Under the pieces are notes generated by a model. It was not told the origin of the DNA. It saw nothing but the letters and a program-made list of their open reading frames with translations, and did no database searches. A program made the position numbers and the translations under genes. Source: Pseudomonas sp. PDM04 (GTDB lineage: Bacteria > Pseudomonadota > Gammaproteobacteria > Pseudomonadales > Pseudomonadaceae). From it: a stretch of DNA of 64,000 nucleotides. The stretch is from assembly GCF_014851765.1 (NCBI RefSeq), contig NZ_JACVAI010000001.1, positions 496,001-560,000 on the forward strand, written 5' to 3'. Positions 1-8,782 of the stretch are shown here, in pieces; position 1 is the stretch's first letter; each line of letters opens with the position of its first letter.

Positions 1-5
1 CTCAT
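1..5 (-). CDS. start of next T3SS gene (partial)
   Basis: On the minus strand an ATG reads from base 5 towards the left edge. An AAGGAG-type ribosome binding site lies about seven bases upstream (around 12–17), and the preceding gene stops at 30. Only five bases are inside the window, so the product cannot be read. In SPI-1-type clusters the gene after the SipB-like translocator is usually the SipC-like second translocator; that is inference from gene order only. Confidence 0.4.
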
Positions 6-29
6 GAGAAACTCCTTCTATCGGTGAAT

Positions 30-1778
30 TCAAACCTGCCGGGCCATTTGCACGCTGACGGCATGGCTGCGTTGCAGGTCGGCAAAGACCTGTTCGATCT
101 GCCGGCCACGATCCTGCATCGCCTTGCCGTAGTCCTCGACGATGCGTGTCAGGTAACGGGTGAGCTCGTCGTTGACCGCCATGTGCACCCGGACATCGGC
201 CAGGTGCCTGGCGGCCTGGGCCTGATGCACACCACTCTGTGTACCCATCACGCCCTGCGCGCCGACGCCGCCGAATTCGGTGACCGCCTGGGCGACTTCG
301 ACCCTGGCGACGTAGCGGGCCAGTGCCACGGGGTCCGCGCCACGGCTGACGAAATGGCGCAGTTGACTGAGCATCTGGGTCAGGGTGTTGCCCAACGACG
401 ACGCCAACTGCCGCGCGGCCTGTACCGCCGCCGGTGCGGCCTGGGCCGCCACCGAGCCGATTTTCGAAGCAACGGCACTGAGCAGCGGCCCGATCACCTT
501 GATCCCGACCATGACCGTGAGCACGATGGCGCCCAGTGTGGCGGCGATGCCCGCAATCATCCCGGCGATTTGCCCGATGTCTTTGGCCGTCTTGGCGTCG
601 ACGCCAAACGCCATCAACGTCTTGGTGTACAGGTCGGTAAACAGCTTCACGGCTTCCTGCATGACCGTGGTCAGCGGTTTCATCACCTCGGCCATGAACG
701 ATGCGCCGGTGAGTTCCCGGGTCACCTCGTCCGCAATCATGATGGCGGCGCCGATGACCCCGACGGCGATCAATACCGGGTTGACCGTCAGGACGCCCGC
801 GACAATCGTAGCAATGGACACCAGCGCACCCACGACTTTACCGACGCAACCCATGGTCTTTTGCAACGCTTCGGCCTTGCGCACTTCCTCCAGGTACTGC
901 TGCGATTCAAGCTGCATTTTTTCCTGCAATCTGGCCTGCAGTTGCAGCAACAGCTCCTGATTGAGCGCTTCCTTGTTCTGCGCGGAATCGCCCAGCAGCT
1001 CGATGAGTTTCAAGCGGTTCAGCAGCGCAAGCGCACTGGCGCTCAACGCCTTTTCATCGGCCTGCTTGAGTGGAGCACCCGCGACACCTGCCTCCACCAA
1101 CTGGCCGGTCAGGAACAGCAGGTTTTTCGCGGCGGCATTGGCGGTCTCGATCAGCTTCAAGTGGGCATCGGTGGCCGTTTGAACAGACTGGGTCGCGGTT
1201 GTCAGCTCACCCTTGAGCCGGTCGCACCGCGCCAACTCGCTCGCATACTCCGGTGATTCGGCGGCCAGGCCGGCCAGACGGGTTTCGCTGGCATCCCGCT
1301 GGCCCTGAACGCTCTGCACGCGCTCACGTTGTTTCTCCAGTTGCTGCTGACTGTTTTCCACCGCGCCCTCGGCGGTTTCCAGCGCCGTCACGGCCAAAGT
1401 GTATTGAGTGGCGAGTTTTTCCTGGCCCTGCTGCCGGGCACCAGCCAGGCTTTGGGCCATCGCCAGCCGACTCTTCAGCTTGTTGATGTCGACCTCGCCG
1501 ATCAGCTCGCTGATCATCGCCATCAGCAGCGTGAACAGATCGCCCTGCGCGGCTTTTCCAAGGTCCCGTGCCATGGGCGGGTGCAATTGCGGTCGTCCCG
1601 GGGCCGGCGCGGACTGACCGGGTTCGGCGTGGTAATTCACCGACATCAGGGCGCCCAGCGCCTCCTGGCCCGCCTTGCGATAATCCACCCGGGCGGCGAT
1701 TGCATCACCCGTGAAGGTGTCGGAACGGCCAGGCCCAAACACAGAGGCCGGATTCATTGTGCGGCTGATGTCACTCAT
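30..1778 (-). CDS. sctE: T3SS hydrophobic translocator, SipB/IpaB-like (SctE)
   Basis: Predicted 582-residue large translocator that would form the host-membrane pore together with a second translocator. The length is close to that of SipB (about 590). The N-terminal half is charged and rich in Gln/Glu with heptad-like, coiled-coil character (about residues 115–330). Two strongly hydrophobic hairpin regions follow: about 345–385 (GKVVGALVSIATIVAGVL) and about 430–470 (IAGMIAGIAATLGAIVL). The C-terminus is helical and polar. The start at 1778 was chosen because it gives the MSDISRT N-terminus two bases after the chaperone stop; the open frame extends further upstream through that gene. Family assignment rests on topology and on position directly after a SicA-like chaperone, as in sicA–sipB. 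Confidence 0.85.
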   Translation of the reverse strand: MSDISRTMNPASVFGPGRSDTFTGDAIAARVDYRKAGQEALGALMSVNYHAEPGQSAPAPGRPQLHPPMARDLGKAAQGDLFTLLMAMISELIGEVDINKLKSRLAMAQSLAGARQQGQEKLATQYTLAVTALETAEGAVENSQQQLEKQRERVQSVQGQRDASETRLAGLAAESPEYASELARCDRLKGELTTATQSVQTATDAHLKLIETANAAAKNLLFLTGQLVEAGVAGAPLKQADEKALSASALALLNRLKLIELLGDSAQNKEALNQELLLQLQARLQEKMQLESQQYLEEVRKAEALQKTMGCVGKVVGALVSIATIVAGVLTVNPVLIAVGVIGAAIMIADEVTRELTGASFMAEVMKPLTTVMQEAVKLFTDLYTKTLMAFGVDAKTAKDIGQIAGMIAGIAATLGAIVLTVMVGIKVIGPLLSAVASKIGSVAAQAAPAAVQAARQLASSLGNTLTQMLSQLRHFVSRGADPVALARYVARVEVAQAVTEFGGVGAQGVMGTQSGVHQAQAARHLADVRVHMAVNDELTRYLTRIVEDYGKAMQDRGRQIEQVFADLQRSHAVSVQMARQV

Positions 1779-1780
1779 GT

Positions 1781-2263
1781 TCAGTCCTCCGAACAGTCCT
1801 TTTCGAGGGGGCCCAATGTGTCCAGATACACCTGGGCCTGTTGGCGCAGGTCCTCCTGCGTCGCCTGGTCGAGTACGTACTCGAAACACAACCTGGCCTT
1901 GGCGATCCGGCCCAGGGCAAGCTGACACTGGCCGGTGTACAGCATCGGTCGGTAGTCGTTGCGGCCCTGGGCGAAGGCGATGGCGTACAGGTCGATCGCT
2001 TTCTGGTGGTTGCACTTGAGTTGATGCACCGCCGCCAACCCCATCCAGTAATGGCTGTTGTAAAAATCGTAGATGCACAGGAAATGAAAGAACTTCTCGG
2101 CATCGTCCAGCCGCCCCTGCTCATAGAACTTGAACGCGAAGGCGTACAGGTCATCCATGTGCTCGTCGCTCAAGCCCTGAACCTGCTTCAACGATGCTCC
2201 GGCGAGGACGGCATCGACGATGCCCAGGGCGACCCGCTCGTCTTGTTGGTTGTCACCACTCAT
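1781..2263 (-). CDS. T3SS translocator chaperone, SicA/LcrH/SycD family
   Basis: Predicted 160-residue class II chaperone with three tetratricopeptide-like repeats. It would bind and stabilise the SipB-like translocator encoded immediately downstream. Visible TPR helices include the stretches YAFAFKFYEQGRLDDAEKFF, YWMGLAAVHQLKCNHQKAI and YTGQCQLALGRIAKARLCFE. The length matches SicA (about 165). The start at 2263 (MSGDNQQ) is preferred over a longer in-frame start, because the longer form would read through the REP element at 2369–2390. SicA also co-activates InvF in Salmonella; whether that holds with the AraC regulator encoded here is inference. Confidence 0.88.
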   Translation of the reverse strand: MSGDNQQDERVALGIVDAVLAGASLKQVQGLSDEHMDDLYAFAFKFYEQGRLDDAEKFFHFLCIYDFYNSHYWMGLAAVHQLKCNHQKAIDLYAIAFAQGRNDYRPMLYTGQCQLALGRIAKARLCFEYVLDQATQEDLRQQAQVYLDTLGPLEKDCSED

Positions 2264-2368
2264 CGGCCACACTCCTGAAAAAGTGCCAGCGTCGCCGGCC
2301 CGTGCATTGAGCCAAAGCACCCTCAGGGGCGCTGCCAAATTGCGCTCAAAACGCCCGCCCGATTGCCT

Positions 2369-2390
2369 GTGGGAGCAAGCCTGCTCGCGA
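2369..2390 (+). repeat. REP palindrome between sctU and the chaperone gene
   Basis: Imperfect palindrome of the fluorescens REP type (GGGAGCAAGCCTGCTCGCG), alone in the 198-bp space between the sctU stop and the chaperone start. It is the only larger gap inside the T3SS cluster; nothing else was recognised in that gap. Confidence 0.8.
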
Positions 2391-2461
2391 AAAACGGCCA
2401 GACAACCTGCGTCATCGTTGACGACCGTCGCCAGCGCGCTCACGCCCACAGCGATCCGCCA

Positions 2462-3496
2462 TCACGCCTGCTCGACCTGCTCCAGCCAGATCAACAGGCG
2501 CAGGACTTCCTCGACTTCCTGCACCTGCAGGAAGCTGTAGCGCTGATGGGTCTTGAAAATGCGGCGGGCCAGGGCCGGGTCGTTGATCACCGGGACGCCG
2601 ACCTCCCGGGCGTAGGCCCGGACGGCCAGGGCGCGCTGGTTGGTTTCCATCAGGGAGATGAAAGGCAGCACGATGATGTCCGGGCGGAAATACACGCCGA
2701 TGGCGATATGGGTGGGGTTGGCGATGATCATCCGCGAGCTGCGCACATCGGACCTGACCTGCTCCGACAGCAGCTCCAGGTGCAGGTCGCGGCGACGCCC
2801 CTTGAGGTGCGGGTCGCCGTCCAGTTCCTTGTGTTCGCGCTTGACCGCATGCTTGTCCATCCTCTGCTCGCGCATGAACAGCCAGTATTCGCTCAGCGCA
2901 TCGAGCACCACGATCAACAGCACACAGAGCAGAAACGCCAACACCAGCACCAGCAGCAAGTGGCCCCAGATCGCAAACAGATCCGGGGCGCGGGCAAACA
3001 GTTGGGCAAACAGCAATTGCCGCTGAGTGATCCAGACCATCCACAGCGCCAGGGCAAAACTGCCCAGGTACAGCAGCGCCTTCAGCGTGTCCTTGAGCGT
3101 GCGCAGGCTGAACAGTTTTTTCAGGCCATTGATCGGGTTCAGCGCGCCGAAATTCAGCTTCAAGGCTTCGCTGGCCAGGGCAAAGCCGCTTTGCAGCAAC
3201 GCCGGCACGGCGCTGGTCAGGATGCACACCACCAGCAGCGGCAGCAGCGCCTTGAGCCCCACGAGCACCAGCGTCGCCGAATACTGTTGCAGGTCGGCGT
3301 CGAAATCCCGGGCGATGATGCGTCGATAGACCTCCATGATCTCCAGCAACGAGCTGTTGAATACCATGTAGGCGATGCCGCACAGCGTCAGGCAGGTGAC
3401 GACCAGATCCCGGGCCTTGAACGTCTGCCCCTTGCGCGAAGCATCGCGCAGGCGCTTGGGCGTGGGTTTTTCAGTCTTCGAGGCGCTGGACGACAT
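2462..3496 (-). CDS. sctU: T3SS export apparatus switch protein SctU (SpaS/YscU/FlhB family)
   Basis: Predicted 344-residue inner-membrane protein of the export gate that switches substrate class from needle parts to translocators. Four hydrophobic segments occupy about residues 30–200. A cytoplasmic domain follows that contains the autocleavage motif NPTH at residues 260–263, directly after SSRMIIA. The basic N-terminus KTEKPTPKRLRDASRKG is typical of the family. The start at 3496 overlaps the 3' end of sctT by 26 bp, which suggests translational coupling. The C-terminal LQVQEVEEVLRLLIWLEQVEQA tail is complete, so the gene looks intact. Confidence 0.95.
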   Translation of the reverse strand: MSSSASKTEKPTPKRLRDASRKGQTFKARDLVVTCLTLCGIAYMVFNSSLLEIMEVYRRIIARDFDADLQQYSATLVLVGLKALLPLLVVCILTSAVPALLQSGFALASEALKLNFGALNPINGLKKLFSLRTLKDTLKALLYLGSFALALWMVWITQRQLLFAQLFARAPDLFAIWGHLLLVLVLAFLLCVLLIVVLDALSEYWLFMREQRMDKHAVKREHKELDGDPHLKGRRRDLHLELLSEQVRSDVRSSRMIIANPTHIAIGVYFRPDIIVLPFISLMETNQRALAVRAYAREVGVPVINDPALARRIFKTHQRYSFLQVQEVEEVLRLLIWLEQVEQA

Positions 3497-4277
3497 CACC
3501 CGACTCCCCGTCAGCGGACAAATAGTGCGCCACCCCCCGGGAGCCGGCGCCCATGCGCAGGACTTCATCGGGCACGTGCGCGCCGAAGTACAGCATCAGC
3601 ACCATCACCGCCACCAGGCTCTTGACCGTCAGCGACACCGAAAACGCGTTCATCTGCGGCGCATACCGCGACAACAGACCCAGCAGCGCCTCGCTGATCA
3701 ACAGAGTCGCCACCACCGGCGCGCTGATCACCAGCATCTTGCCCACCAGGGCATCGAGCAGGCCGAACAGCGCGTGCACATTGATCTCGCAGACATCGAC
3801 CGGGGCGCACAGGCGATAGCTGTGGCCGACGGTTTCGAGCATCAACCGCATGCCGCCCCCTTCGAGGTACACCACGGCGGCAAACAGTTGCAGGAAGTTC
3901 GCCAGCTCCGAGGTATCGACGCCGTTGGCCGGGTCCACGGTGCTGCTGAGCAGGGCCCCACGCTGGTTGTCGATCAGGTTGCCCATGGCGTGCAGGACCC
4001 AGAACGGCCAGCACAGCAGGACGCCGAGCAACACGCCAATGCCAGCCTCGCGCAGCAGCCAGCCGAAGAATGCCAGGCTGTCGAGACGCGGTAGCGGCAC
4101 GCCGACACTGGCCCAGAACCCCGCCGCCACCAGCAGGATCACTGCCTGGCGCGGTGCCCCGGTCAACACGCCGCCGTTGAGAAACGGCAGCATGAAAAAA
4201 ATCGGCGCCAGCCGTGCGAACCCCAGCAGCGCGACGGCAAACCAGGCATACAGGTCGGAAAACAGGGTCGCTGTCAT
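3471..4277 (-). CDS. sctT: T3SS export apparatus protein SctT (SpaR/YscT/FliR family)
   Basis: Predicted 268-residue polytopic inner-membrane protein, part of the SctRST core complex through which substrates enter. It is hydrophobic throughout with about six membrane segments. It contains the family-typical GNLIDNQRGA loop (about residues 104–113) seen in SpaR/YscT proteins. Length is close to SpaR (263). The start MTATLFSD at 4277 lies four bases after the sctS stop. The longer upstream open frame (MKPCSIS…) would overlap sctS and was not used. Confidence 0.94.
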   Translation of the reverse strand: MTATLFSDLYAWFAVALLGFARLAPIFFMLPFLNGGVLTGAPRQAVILLVAAGFWASVGVPLPRLDSLAFFGWLLREAGIGVLLGVLLCWPFWVLHAMGNLIDNQRGALLSSTVDPANGVDTSELANFLQLFAAVVYLEGGGMRLMLETVGHSYRLCAPVDVCEINVHALFGLLDALVGKMLVISAPVVATLLISEALLGLLSRYAPQMNAFSVSLTVKSLVAVMVLMLYFGAHVPDEVLRMGAGSRGVAHYLSADGESGDVVQRLED

Positions 4278-4281
4278 TCGG

Positions 4282-4536
4282 CTAGGCCAACGCCAGGCGC
4301 ATGACTTCACGACTGAAATCGAGCAAGGTTTCACCGTACCAGCCCGAGAGCAAAAACAGGCACGCCGCCACCGCCAGCAACTTGAAACCGAACGGCAGCG
4401 TCTGCTCCTGCAACTGGGTCACGGTCTGGATCAGCCCCACGACCAGGCCGACCACCGTGGCGACAATGATCGGCCAGGCGACCATCAGCAGGATCAGGTA
4501 CAGGGTCTTGTTGCCGGCATACACCAGGTCGTTCAT
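4282..4536 (-). CDS. sctS: T3SS export apparatus protein SctS (SpaQ/YscS/FliQ family)
   Basis: Small 84-residue inner-membrane protein with two transmembrane helices (about residues 12–38 and 52–72). It carries the characteristic [17 protein letters not shown] segment after the first helix. It assembles with SctR and SctT in the export gate. It starts eight bases after the sctR stop, between sctR and sctT as in SPI-1 (spaP-spaQ-spaR). Confidence 0.95.
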   Translation of the reverse strand: MNDLVYAGNKTLYLILLMVAWPIIVATVVGLVVGLIQTVTQLQEQTLPFGFKLLAVAACLFLLSGWYGETLLDFSREVMRLALA

Positions 4537-4544
4537 CGGCGCCC

Positions 4545-5204
4545 CTAGGCCAGCAGCGTCAGGTATTGCCTGACCAGCCCGGTCGACAGCAGCGCCCAGC
4601 CATCCAGCGCGACAAACAGCACCAGTTTGATCGGCACCGAGATGATCACCGGACTCATCATCATCATGCCCAGCGCCAGCAGGATGCTGGAAATCACCAG
4701 GTCGACGATCACGAAGGGCAGGTACAGGTAAAAACCGATCTTGAATGCGCTTTTGATTTCACTCAGCGCATAGGCCGGCAACAGTGCGAACAACGAAGGC
4801 GCGGGGGCTTCCTCGTCGACTGCACCGGTCTCGTCATCGTCCTGCGCCGCCTGCGCACGCTCGAAAAAGCGGGCCAGTTCCGGATCGGTGTACTTGCGCA
4901 GATAGTCCTTGTAGCCACCCAGCCCGTTCTCCGCGAAGTTCACCACCGACTCGATGTCGGTGAAGGCCACCGCCTCTTCCTTGTAATAGCCGTAACCCTG
5001 TTTCATCACCGGGGTCATGACGAAGATCGCCAGCATCAGGGCAATCGCATTGAGCGTCATGTTCGAGGGCACCTGTTGCAAGCCCAGGGCGTTGCGCACG
5101 ATGACAAACACGATGGAAAACTTGATGTAGCAGGTGCCGGCGGCCACCAGGAACGGCAACAGCGAGGCGAACGCCAGCAGCGCGATCAACGAAACGTCAT
5201 TCAT
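4545..5204 (-). CDS. sctR: T3SS export apparatus protein SctR (SpaP/YscR/FliP family)
   Basis: Predicted 219-residue inner-membrane protein and main component of the export gate. An N-terminal hydrophobic segment is followed by the conserved stretch [20 protein letters not shown] and [12 protein letters not shown]. Two more hydrophobic segments follow near the C-terminus (about 155–205). An acidic, low-complexity insert ([17 protein letters not shown], about residues 116–135) lies in the soluble loop. The ATGA overlap with sctQ at 5201–5204 indicates tight coupling. Confidence 0.95.
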   Translation of the reverse strand: MNDVSLIALLAFASLLPFLVAAGTCYIKFSIVFVIVRNALGLQQVPSNMTLNAIALMLAIFVMTPVMKQGYGYYKEEAVAFTDIESVVNFAENGLGGYKDYLRKYTDPELARFFERAQAAQDDDETGAVDEEAPAPSLFALLPAYALSEIKSAFKIGFYLYLPFVIVDLVISSILLALGMMMMSPVIISVPIKLVLFVALDGWALLSTGLVRQYLTLLA

Positions 5205-6100
5205 CGCGGCGGTTCCGGGCGATACAGCTCCAGCACCTCGACGCCCAACTGTCCGTCCAGTTGCACCAGTTCGCCACGGGCCACGGGCTTGCCATTGGCG
5301 CGCACCTCGATCTGCCGCGCGGCGTCGCTCGGCAAGGGAATGAGTTGCCCCTCGATGATCTGCGACAGCGTGCCCAGGTCGATCTCATGGCTGGCCAGCA
5401 GAAACTCCAGGCGCACCGGCAAACTCGCCAGTTCGACCGGTGTGACGATGGGTGCTTCGTCGTGCGTTGATTGCATGTGTAATCCCCCTTGGGTAAACGT
5501 GAAAACGCCAATGCATCGACTGGCCAGCCGGCAGTGGTCGGTCCGCTGGGTGATGCGCAGAACGTCGCCCGGCCCCAGCCGCGCCCGGTTGCCATGGCTC
5601 AGTTGGCTGCTGCCGAGCAGCAGCTCCAGGCGCAGCGGCAGATCCCGCAGCCAGGGCGCCGCTCCCGGCGTGACGGCGCGTACCGTCGGCACCTGCGTCA
5701 CCCACACCCGGCCCCGTGCGGTGTCGAGCCACGGCAGGTCTTCGCTGGGCAATGCCGGCGGGGCGATCAGTTCGATGTCGCGCAACTCGTGGTAAGGCAA
5801 TGCCGCCTCCGGCAGCAACAAGGGTTGGGGCACGGCCTGGAACAAACAGGCGATGCTGGAGGCCGGGCATTCGTGAGGCAGCCACCCGCGCAGTGATGGC
5901 CATGCGTGATGCAGCCAGTCAACGGCGTTGATCAGGCCGCGCCATTCGCCCGCGCGGCCACTGGCGCAAAATCCCAGATAGCCCGGTTGTCGGGTGGGCC
6001 GCCCGAGGCCCGCGTGGTGACCGGCGTGGCGCCAGCGTTGCACCACCTGCGCCCTGGCGTGGGCCACCGCCTCGACCCGGCGCAACGTCAACGCGCTCAT
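5201..6100 (-). CDS. sctQ: T3SS cytoplasmic ring (sorting platform) protein SctQ (SpaO-like)
   Basis: Predicted 299-residue cytoplasmic C-ring/sorting-platform protein. The last 70 or so residues form a SPOA (surface presentation of antigens) domain: LPVRLEFLLASHEIDLGTLS, then a GxxIPL-type step and the closing LGVEVLELYRPE. The remainder is poorly conserved, as in SpaO. An internal start that would give a free SPOA fragment, as known for SpaO and YscQ, may exist near 5475 (ATG of MQSTHDEAP, directly after a GGG-rich stretch); this is inference. Stop and start overlap by four bases with both neighbours. Confidence 0.88.
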   Translation of the reverse strand: MSALTLRRVEAVAHARAQVVQRWRHAGHHAGLGRPTRQPGYLGFCASGRAGEWRGLINAVDWLHHAWPSLRGWLPHECPASSIACLFQAVPQPLLLPEAALPYHELRDIELIAPPALPSEDLPWLDTARGRVWVTQVPTVRAVTPGAAPWLRDLPLRLELLLGSSQLSHGNRARLGPGDVLRITQRTDHCRLASRCIGVFTFTQGGLHMQSTHDEAPIVTPVELASLPVRLEFLLASHEIDLGTLSQIIEGQLIPLPSDAARQIEVRANGKPVARGELVQLDGQLGVEVLELYRPEPPR

Positions 6101-7008
6101 GTGCTGGACTCTTGCGGCTCTTCATCCGGCGATTGCCGGGAGCCTTGGCGTTGCTGCTCGCCACGCTGATCGGCCAGCCGCCATCCGGGCTCTCGCAGCT
6201 GTTCGAACGGTGCCTTGAGCTGTTCGAAAACCAGCGGGTTGCTCGGACTGAGCAGCAACGGTCGAGCGGGTTCGTCGGGCTCTCGACTGATCGTCACCTG
6301 CCCGCTGGCCGCGCCTTTGTTGAAGGGCACCTGCAACAGGCCGGGACCTGGGCCGGGTGGTGTTTCGATCCTCGGCTCGATGGCAGGCCGGGGGACGGGT
6401 GCCGGGGGTAACGGGAGCGCGAGTGCTGGGGTGACCGGCGCGGGGCGCGTGCCGTACAGGTTCATTGAGGCGTCGGCAACGACTGTGCCCGCAAGATCAT
6501 CAGGCGCCCTTGCGGCCGCCTTCGCGAGCAGGCTCGCTCCCACACGGGATTGCGCTTCCCGGAGAAATTGAGCCTGCTCTCCCCCACTGGCATGCGACTC
6601 CCTGTGAGATTGAGCCTGCTCTCCCACATGGGCATGCGACTCCCCGTGGGAGCGAGCCTGCTCGCGAATACGCCCGTCCAGTCCCCCCAACTCGCCCACA
6701 TCGGAACCCGATCCCCTGTGGGAGCGAGCCTGCTCGCGAAGGCGCCCGTCCAGTCCCCCCGACTCGCCCACATCGGAACCCGATCCCCTGTGGGAGCGAG
6801 CCTGCTCGCGAAGGCGCCCGTCCAGTCCCCCCGACTCGCCAGCCGATCGAGTTCGCACGATCAACGCCGCCAACAAATCCAGCACACCTTGCGGTAATTC
6901 CTCCACCTGCACCGGGACCCGCCGGTCGTGCAGCCCATCGGCAATGCCTGCGTTATCGGGCACCACGCTGTGAGCCGGGCCGGGTGAAACGGTGGCTATG
7001 TCTTTCAT
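6097..7008 (-). CDS. sctP: T3SS needle-length regulator SctP (InvJ/SpaN-like) with REP-derived repeats
   Basis: Predicted 303-residue protein at the InvJ/SpaN position (between sctO and sctQ). SctP proteins act as molecular rulers and trigger SctU switching. The N-terminus (1–55) and the proline-rich middle and C-terminus (about 180–303) look ordinary. Residues 57–163 are made of REP sequence read in frame: three 24-residue units each containing the heptad REQARSH (57–80, 81–104, 105–128), two 14-residue units with GEQAQ (129–142, 143–156), then GASLLAK, which is the opposite REP strand (157–163). Every unit length is a multiple of three, so the frame stays open. The call rests on gene order and Pro/Gln-rich composition; sequence similarity in this family is weak. 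Confidence 0.75.
   Translation of the reverse strand: MKDIATVSPGPAHSVVPDNAGIADGLHDRRVPVQVEELPQGVLDLLAALIVRTRSAGESGGLDGRLREQARSHRGSGSDVGESGGLDGRLREQARSHRGSGSDVGELGGLDGRIREQARSHGESHAHVGEQAQSHRESHASGGEQAQFLREAQSRVGASLLAKAAARAPDDLAGTVVADASMNLYGTRPAPVTPALALPLPPAPVPRPAIEPRIETPPGPGPGLLQVPFNKGAASGQVTISREPDEPARPLLLSPSNPLVFEQLKAPFEQLREPGWRLADQRGEQQRQGSRQSPDEEPQESST
6520..6840 (-). repeat. in-frame REP-derived tandem array inside sctP
   Basis: Three units of 72 bp (6769–6840, 6697–6768, 6625–6696) are followed by two units of 42 bp (6583–6624, 6541–6582). A single oppositely oriented REP (6521–6545) closes the array, giving a REPIN-like inverted arrangement at one end. The first two 72-bp units are nearly identical and the third diverges. 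The 42-bp units look like decayed or shortened copies. Each large unit contains the REP core GGGAGCGAGCCTGCTCGCG. Confidence 0.93.
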
Positions 7009-7460
7009 CGCCGCGCTCCACTCATCTCTTCCGTCTCCCGTTCTTCACGGCGAAGCTGTTCCAGCCGTTGTACCCGCAGCCGTTGCTGCAGCGAACGAAC
7101 GCAGCTGTCATGTTTGCGCCGCGCCTCACGCAAGTGTTCGCGTTGCCGGAGCAACGACTGCTCAAGTTGTCTGCACTGCCCGGCCACGTGGTCACGCTCC
7201 AGGTGCAGCAGGTCAAGCTGCCGCCGGAGCAGCGCCTGGTGGCGCAACAGCGCCAGCAACTGCGCGTAATCGAGGGTGATGTCGCTGGCCTGATGGCTGG
7301 CCAGCAGGCTGCGCAGTGAGACCTCCTGTTCCGCGAAATCGCTGAGTTCGCGCAGCAACGGCTGCAACTGTCGTTGTGTCTGCAACAGCGCCCGCTCGGC
7401 ACGTTGCCAGCGCGACTGCTGGAGCGACAGCAGGCGTCGCAGCTCAGGCAAGCAGTTCAT
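7005..7460 (-). CDS. sctO: T3SS stalk protein SctO (InvI/SpaM-like)
   Basis: Predicted 151-residue central-stalk protein linking the ATPase to the export gate. It is almost entirely charged and Gln/Leu/Arg-rich helix, predicted to form a two-stranded coiled coil with a turn near the middle (about residues 70–80). Identification is by position between the ATPase and the ruler gene, small size and coiled-coil character. It overlaps sctN by 17 bp and sctP by 4 bp. Confidence 0.82.
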   Translation of the reverse strand: MNCLPELRRLLSLQQSRWQRAERALLQTQRQLQPLLRELSDFAEQEVSLRSLLASHQASDITLDYAQLLALLRHQALLRRQLDLLHLERDHVAGQCRQLEQSLLRQREHLREARRKHDSCVRSLQQRLRVQRLEQLRREERETEEMSGARR

Positions 7461-8769
7461 TGAGGCTCCGCAGGGTGTCGTCAGGCGTGCACCGCTCAGC
7501 CGTCGGCTGACGCAGCCAGTGCATCAGGGCTTCGCGGCGCTGCAACGCCTGATCGCTGGCGGCATCCGCGCCCGGGGTGTACTCGCCCAGGTCGAGGAAG
7601 ACCTGCAACTGCTCCAGGCGGGCCAGGGTGTCCCGGGCCGAAGCCGCCGACGCCTGCACCTGGGCGCTGCTGACTTGGGTGGCGACACGGCTGACGCTGC
7701 GCAAGACATCGATCGCCGGGTAGTGCCCTTTGGCGGCCAGGGTTCGGCTGAGGCAGACATGACCGTCGAGAATCGAGCGGATCTCTTCGGCGATCGGGTC
7801 CGGCTCGTCGTCACTTTCCAGCAGCACTGTGTACCAGGCGGTGATGCTGCCCGTGGCGGTCACACCCGGGCGTTCCAACAGGCGCGGCAGTGCGTCGAAC
7901 ACCGACGCCGGGTAACCGCGACGGGCCGGCGCTTCACCTGCGGCCAGGGCCAGGTCGCGGCGCGCCCGGACGTAGCGGGTCAACGAGTCCAGCAACAACA
8001 CCACGCGCCGGCCCTGGTCGCGAAAATACTCGGCAATGGTCGTGGCCAGCAGCGCCGAATTGCAGCGATCCACCGAGGAAAAATCCGAGGTGGCAAACAC
8101 CACCACGCAGCTTGAGCGTCGGGGCGACTGGCGCAGGTGTTCGATGAACTCGGTCACCTCGCGCCCGCGCTCGCCTATCAGGCCGACGACAAACACATCG
8201 GCATCGCTGTGGCCGATCAGCATGTTGATCAACGTGGTCTTGCCCGACCCGGCCGCCGCGAACACGCCGATGCGCTGACCGACTCCGCAGGTCAGCAAGC
8301 CATCGATAACCCGAATGCCAGTGTCCATCGCCTGTACCACCGGCCGCCGCTGATGGTAAGCGGGTGGGTCGGCGTCCACCGGGTAGTCGTGAGGCGCAAC
8401 GTCTGCCGACGGCGCCAGTCGCTCCACCACATGCCCCTGAGGGTCGACCACGCTGCCGAGCAGGGCCTCGCTGCAACGCAGGTGCAAGGTCGAGCCCGTC
8501 GGCACGATCATCGATGCCCTGGACAACCCCCGGCCATCACCCAGCAGGCTGAGCAACACCGTAGCGGGTTTGAAACCGATCACCTGCGCCCGCGCCGCCA
8601 CCTGCGGCGAAAGCCAGTGGCGGCGCACCTCGCAGACTTCACCGATCACCACATCGTCCAGCGCCGCTTCGAGCAAGGCGCCGCTCAAGCGCAGCGGATG
8701 CGCCGCCCGCCGCTCCAGCCGCGGGTCGCTCGGTGCTCGCCAGGTGTCATCAGGCAGTAAGTCATTCAT
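7444..8769 (-). CDS. sctN: T3SS ATPase SctN (InvC/YscN/FliI family)
   Basis: Predicted 441-residue hexameric ATPase that unfolds and releases chaperoned substrates. The Walker A loop is AAGSGKTT (residues 172–179) and the Walker B stretch is VVLLLDSLT (256–264). The segment LIGERGREVTEFIE is diagnostic of the FliI/YscN group. Length matches InvC (431). It begins 13 bp after the sctV stop, leaving no room for an InvB-type chaperone gene, which sits at this place in Salmonella. Confidence 0.97.
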   Translation of the reverse strand: MNDLLPDDTWRAPSDPRLERRAAHPLRLSGALLEAALDDVVIGEVCEVRRHWLSPQVAARAQVIGFKPATVLLSLLGDGRGLSRASMIVPTGSTLHLRCSEALLGSVVDPQGHVVERLAPSADVAPHDYPVDADPPAYHQRRPVVQAMDTGIRVIDGLLTCGVGQRIGVFAAAGSGKTTLINMLIGHSDADVFVVGLIGERGREVTEFIEHLRQSPRRSSCVVVFATSDFSSVDRCNSALLATTIAEYFRDQGRRVVLLLDSLTRYVRARRDLALAAGEAPARRGYPASVFDALPRLLERPGVTATGSITAWYTVLLESDDEPDPIAEEIRSILDGHVCLSRTLAAKGHYPAIDVLRSVSRVATQVSSAQVQASAASARDTLARLEQLQVFLDLGEYTPGADAASDQALQRREALMHWLRQPTAERCTPDDTLRSLNELLA

Positions 8770-8782
8770 GGGTCGAGTGGGC

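Noticed and set aside
1779..2078. N-terminal extension of the translocator
   Set aside because: It would overlap the chaperone gene in another frame; the MSDISRT start two bases after the chaperone stop fits better.
6520..6840. CRISPR-like array
   Set aside because: The repeats are tandem without unique spacers, contain REP cores and are in frame with sctP; no cas genes are near.
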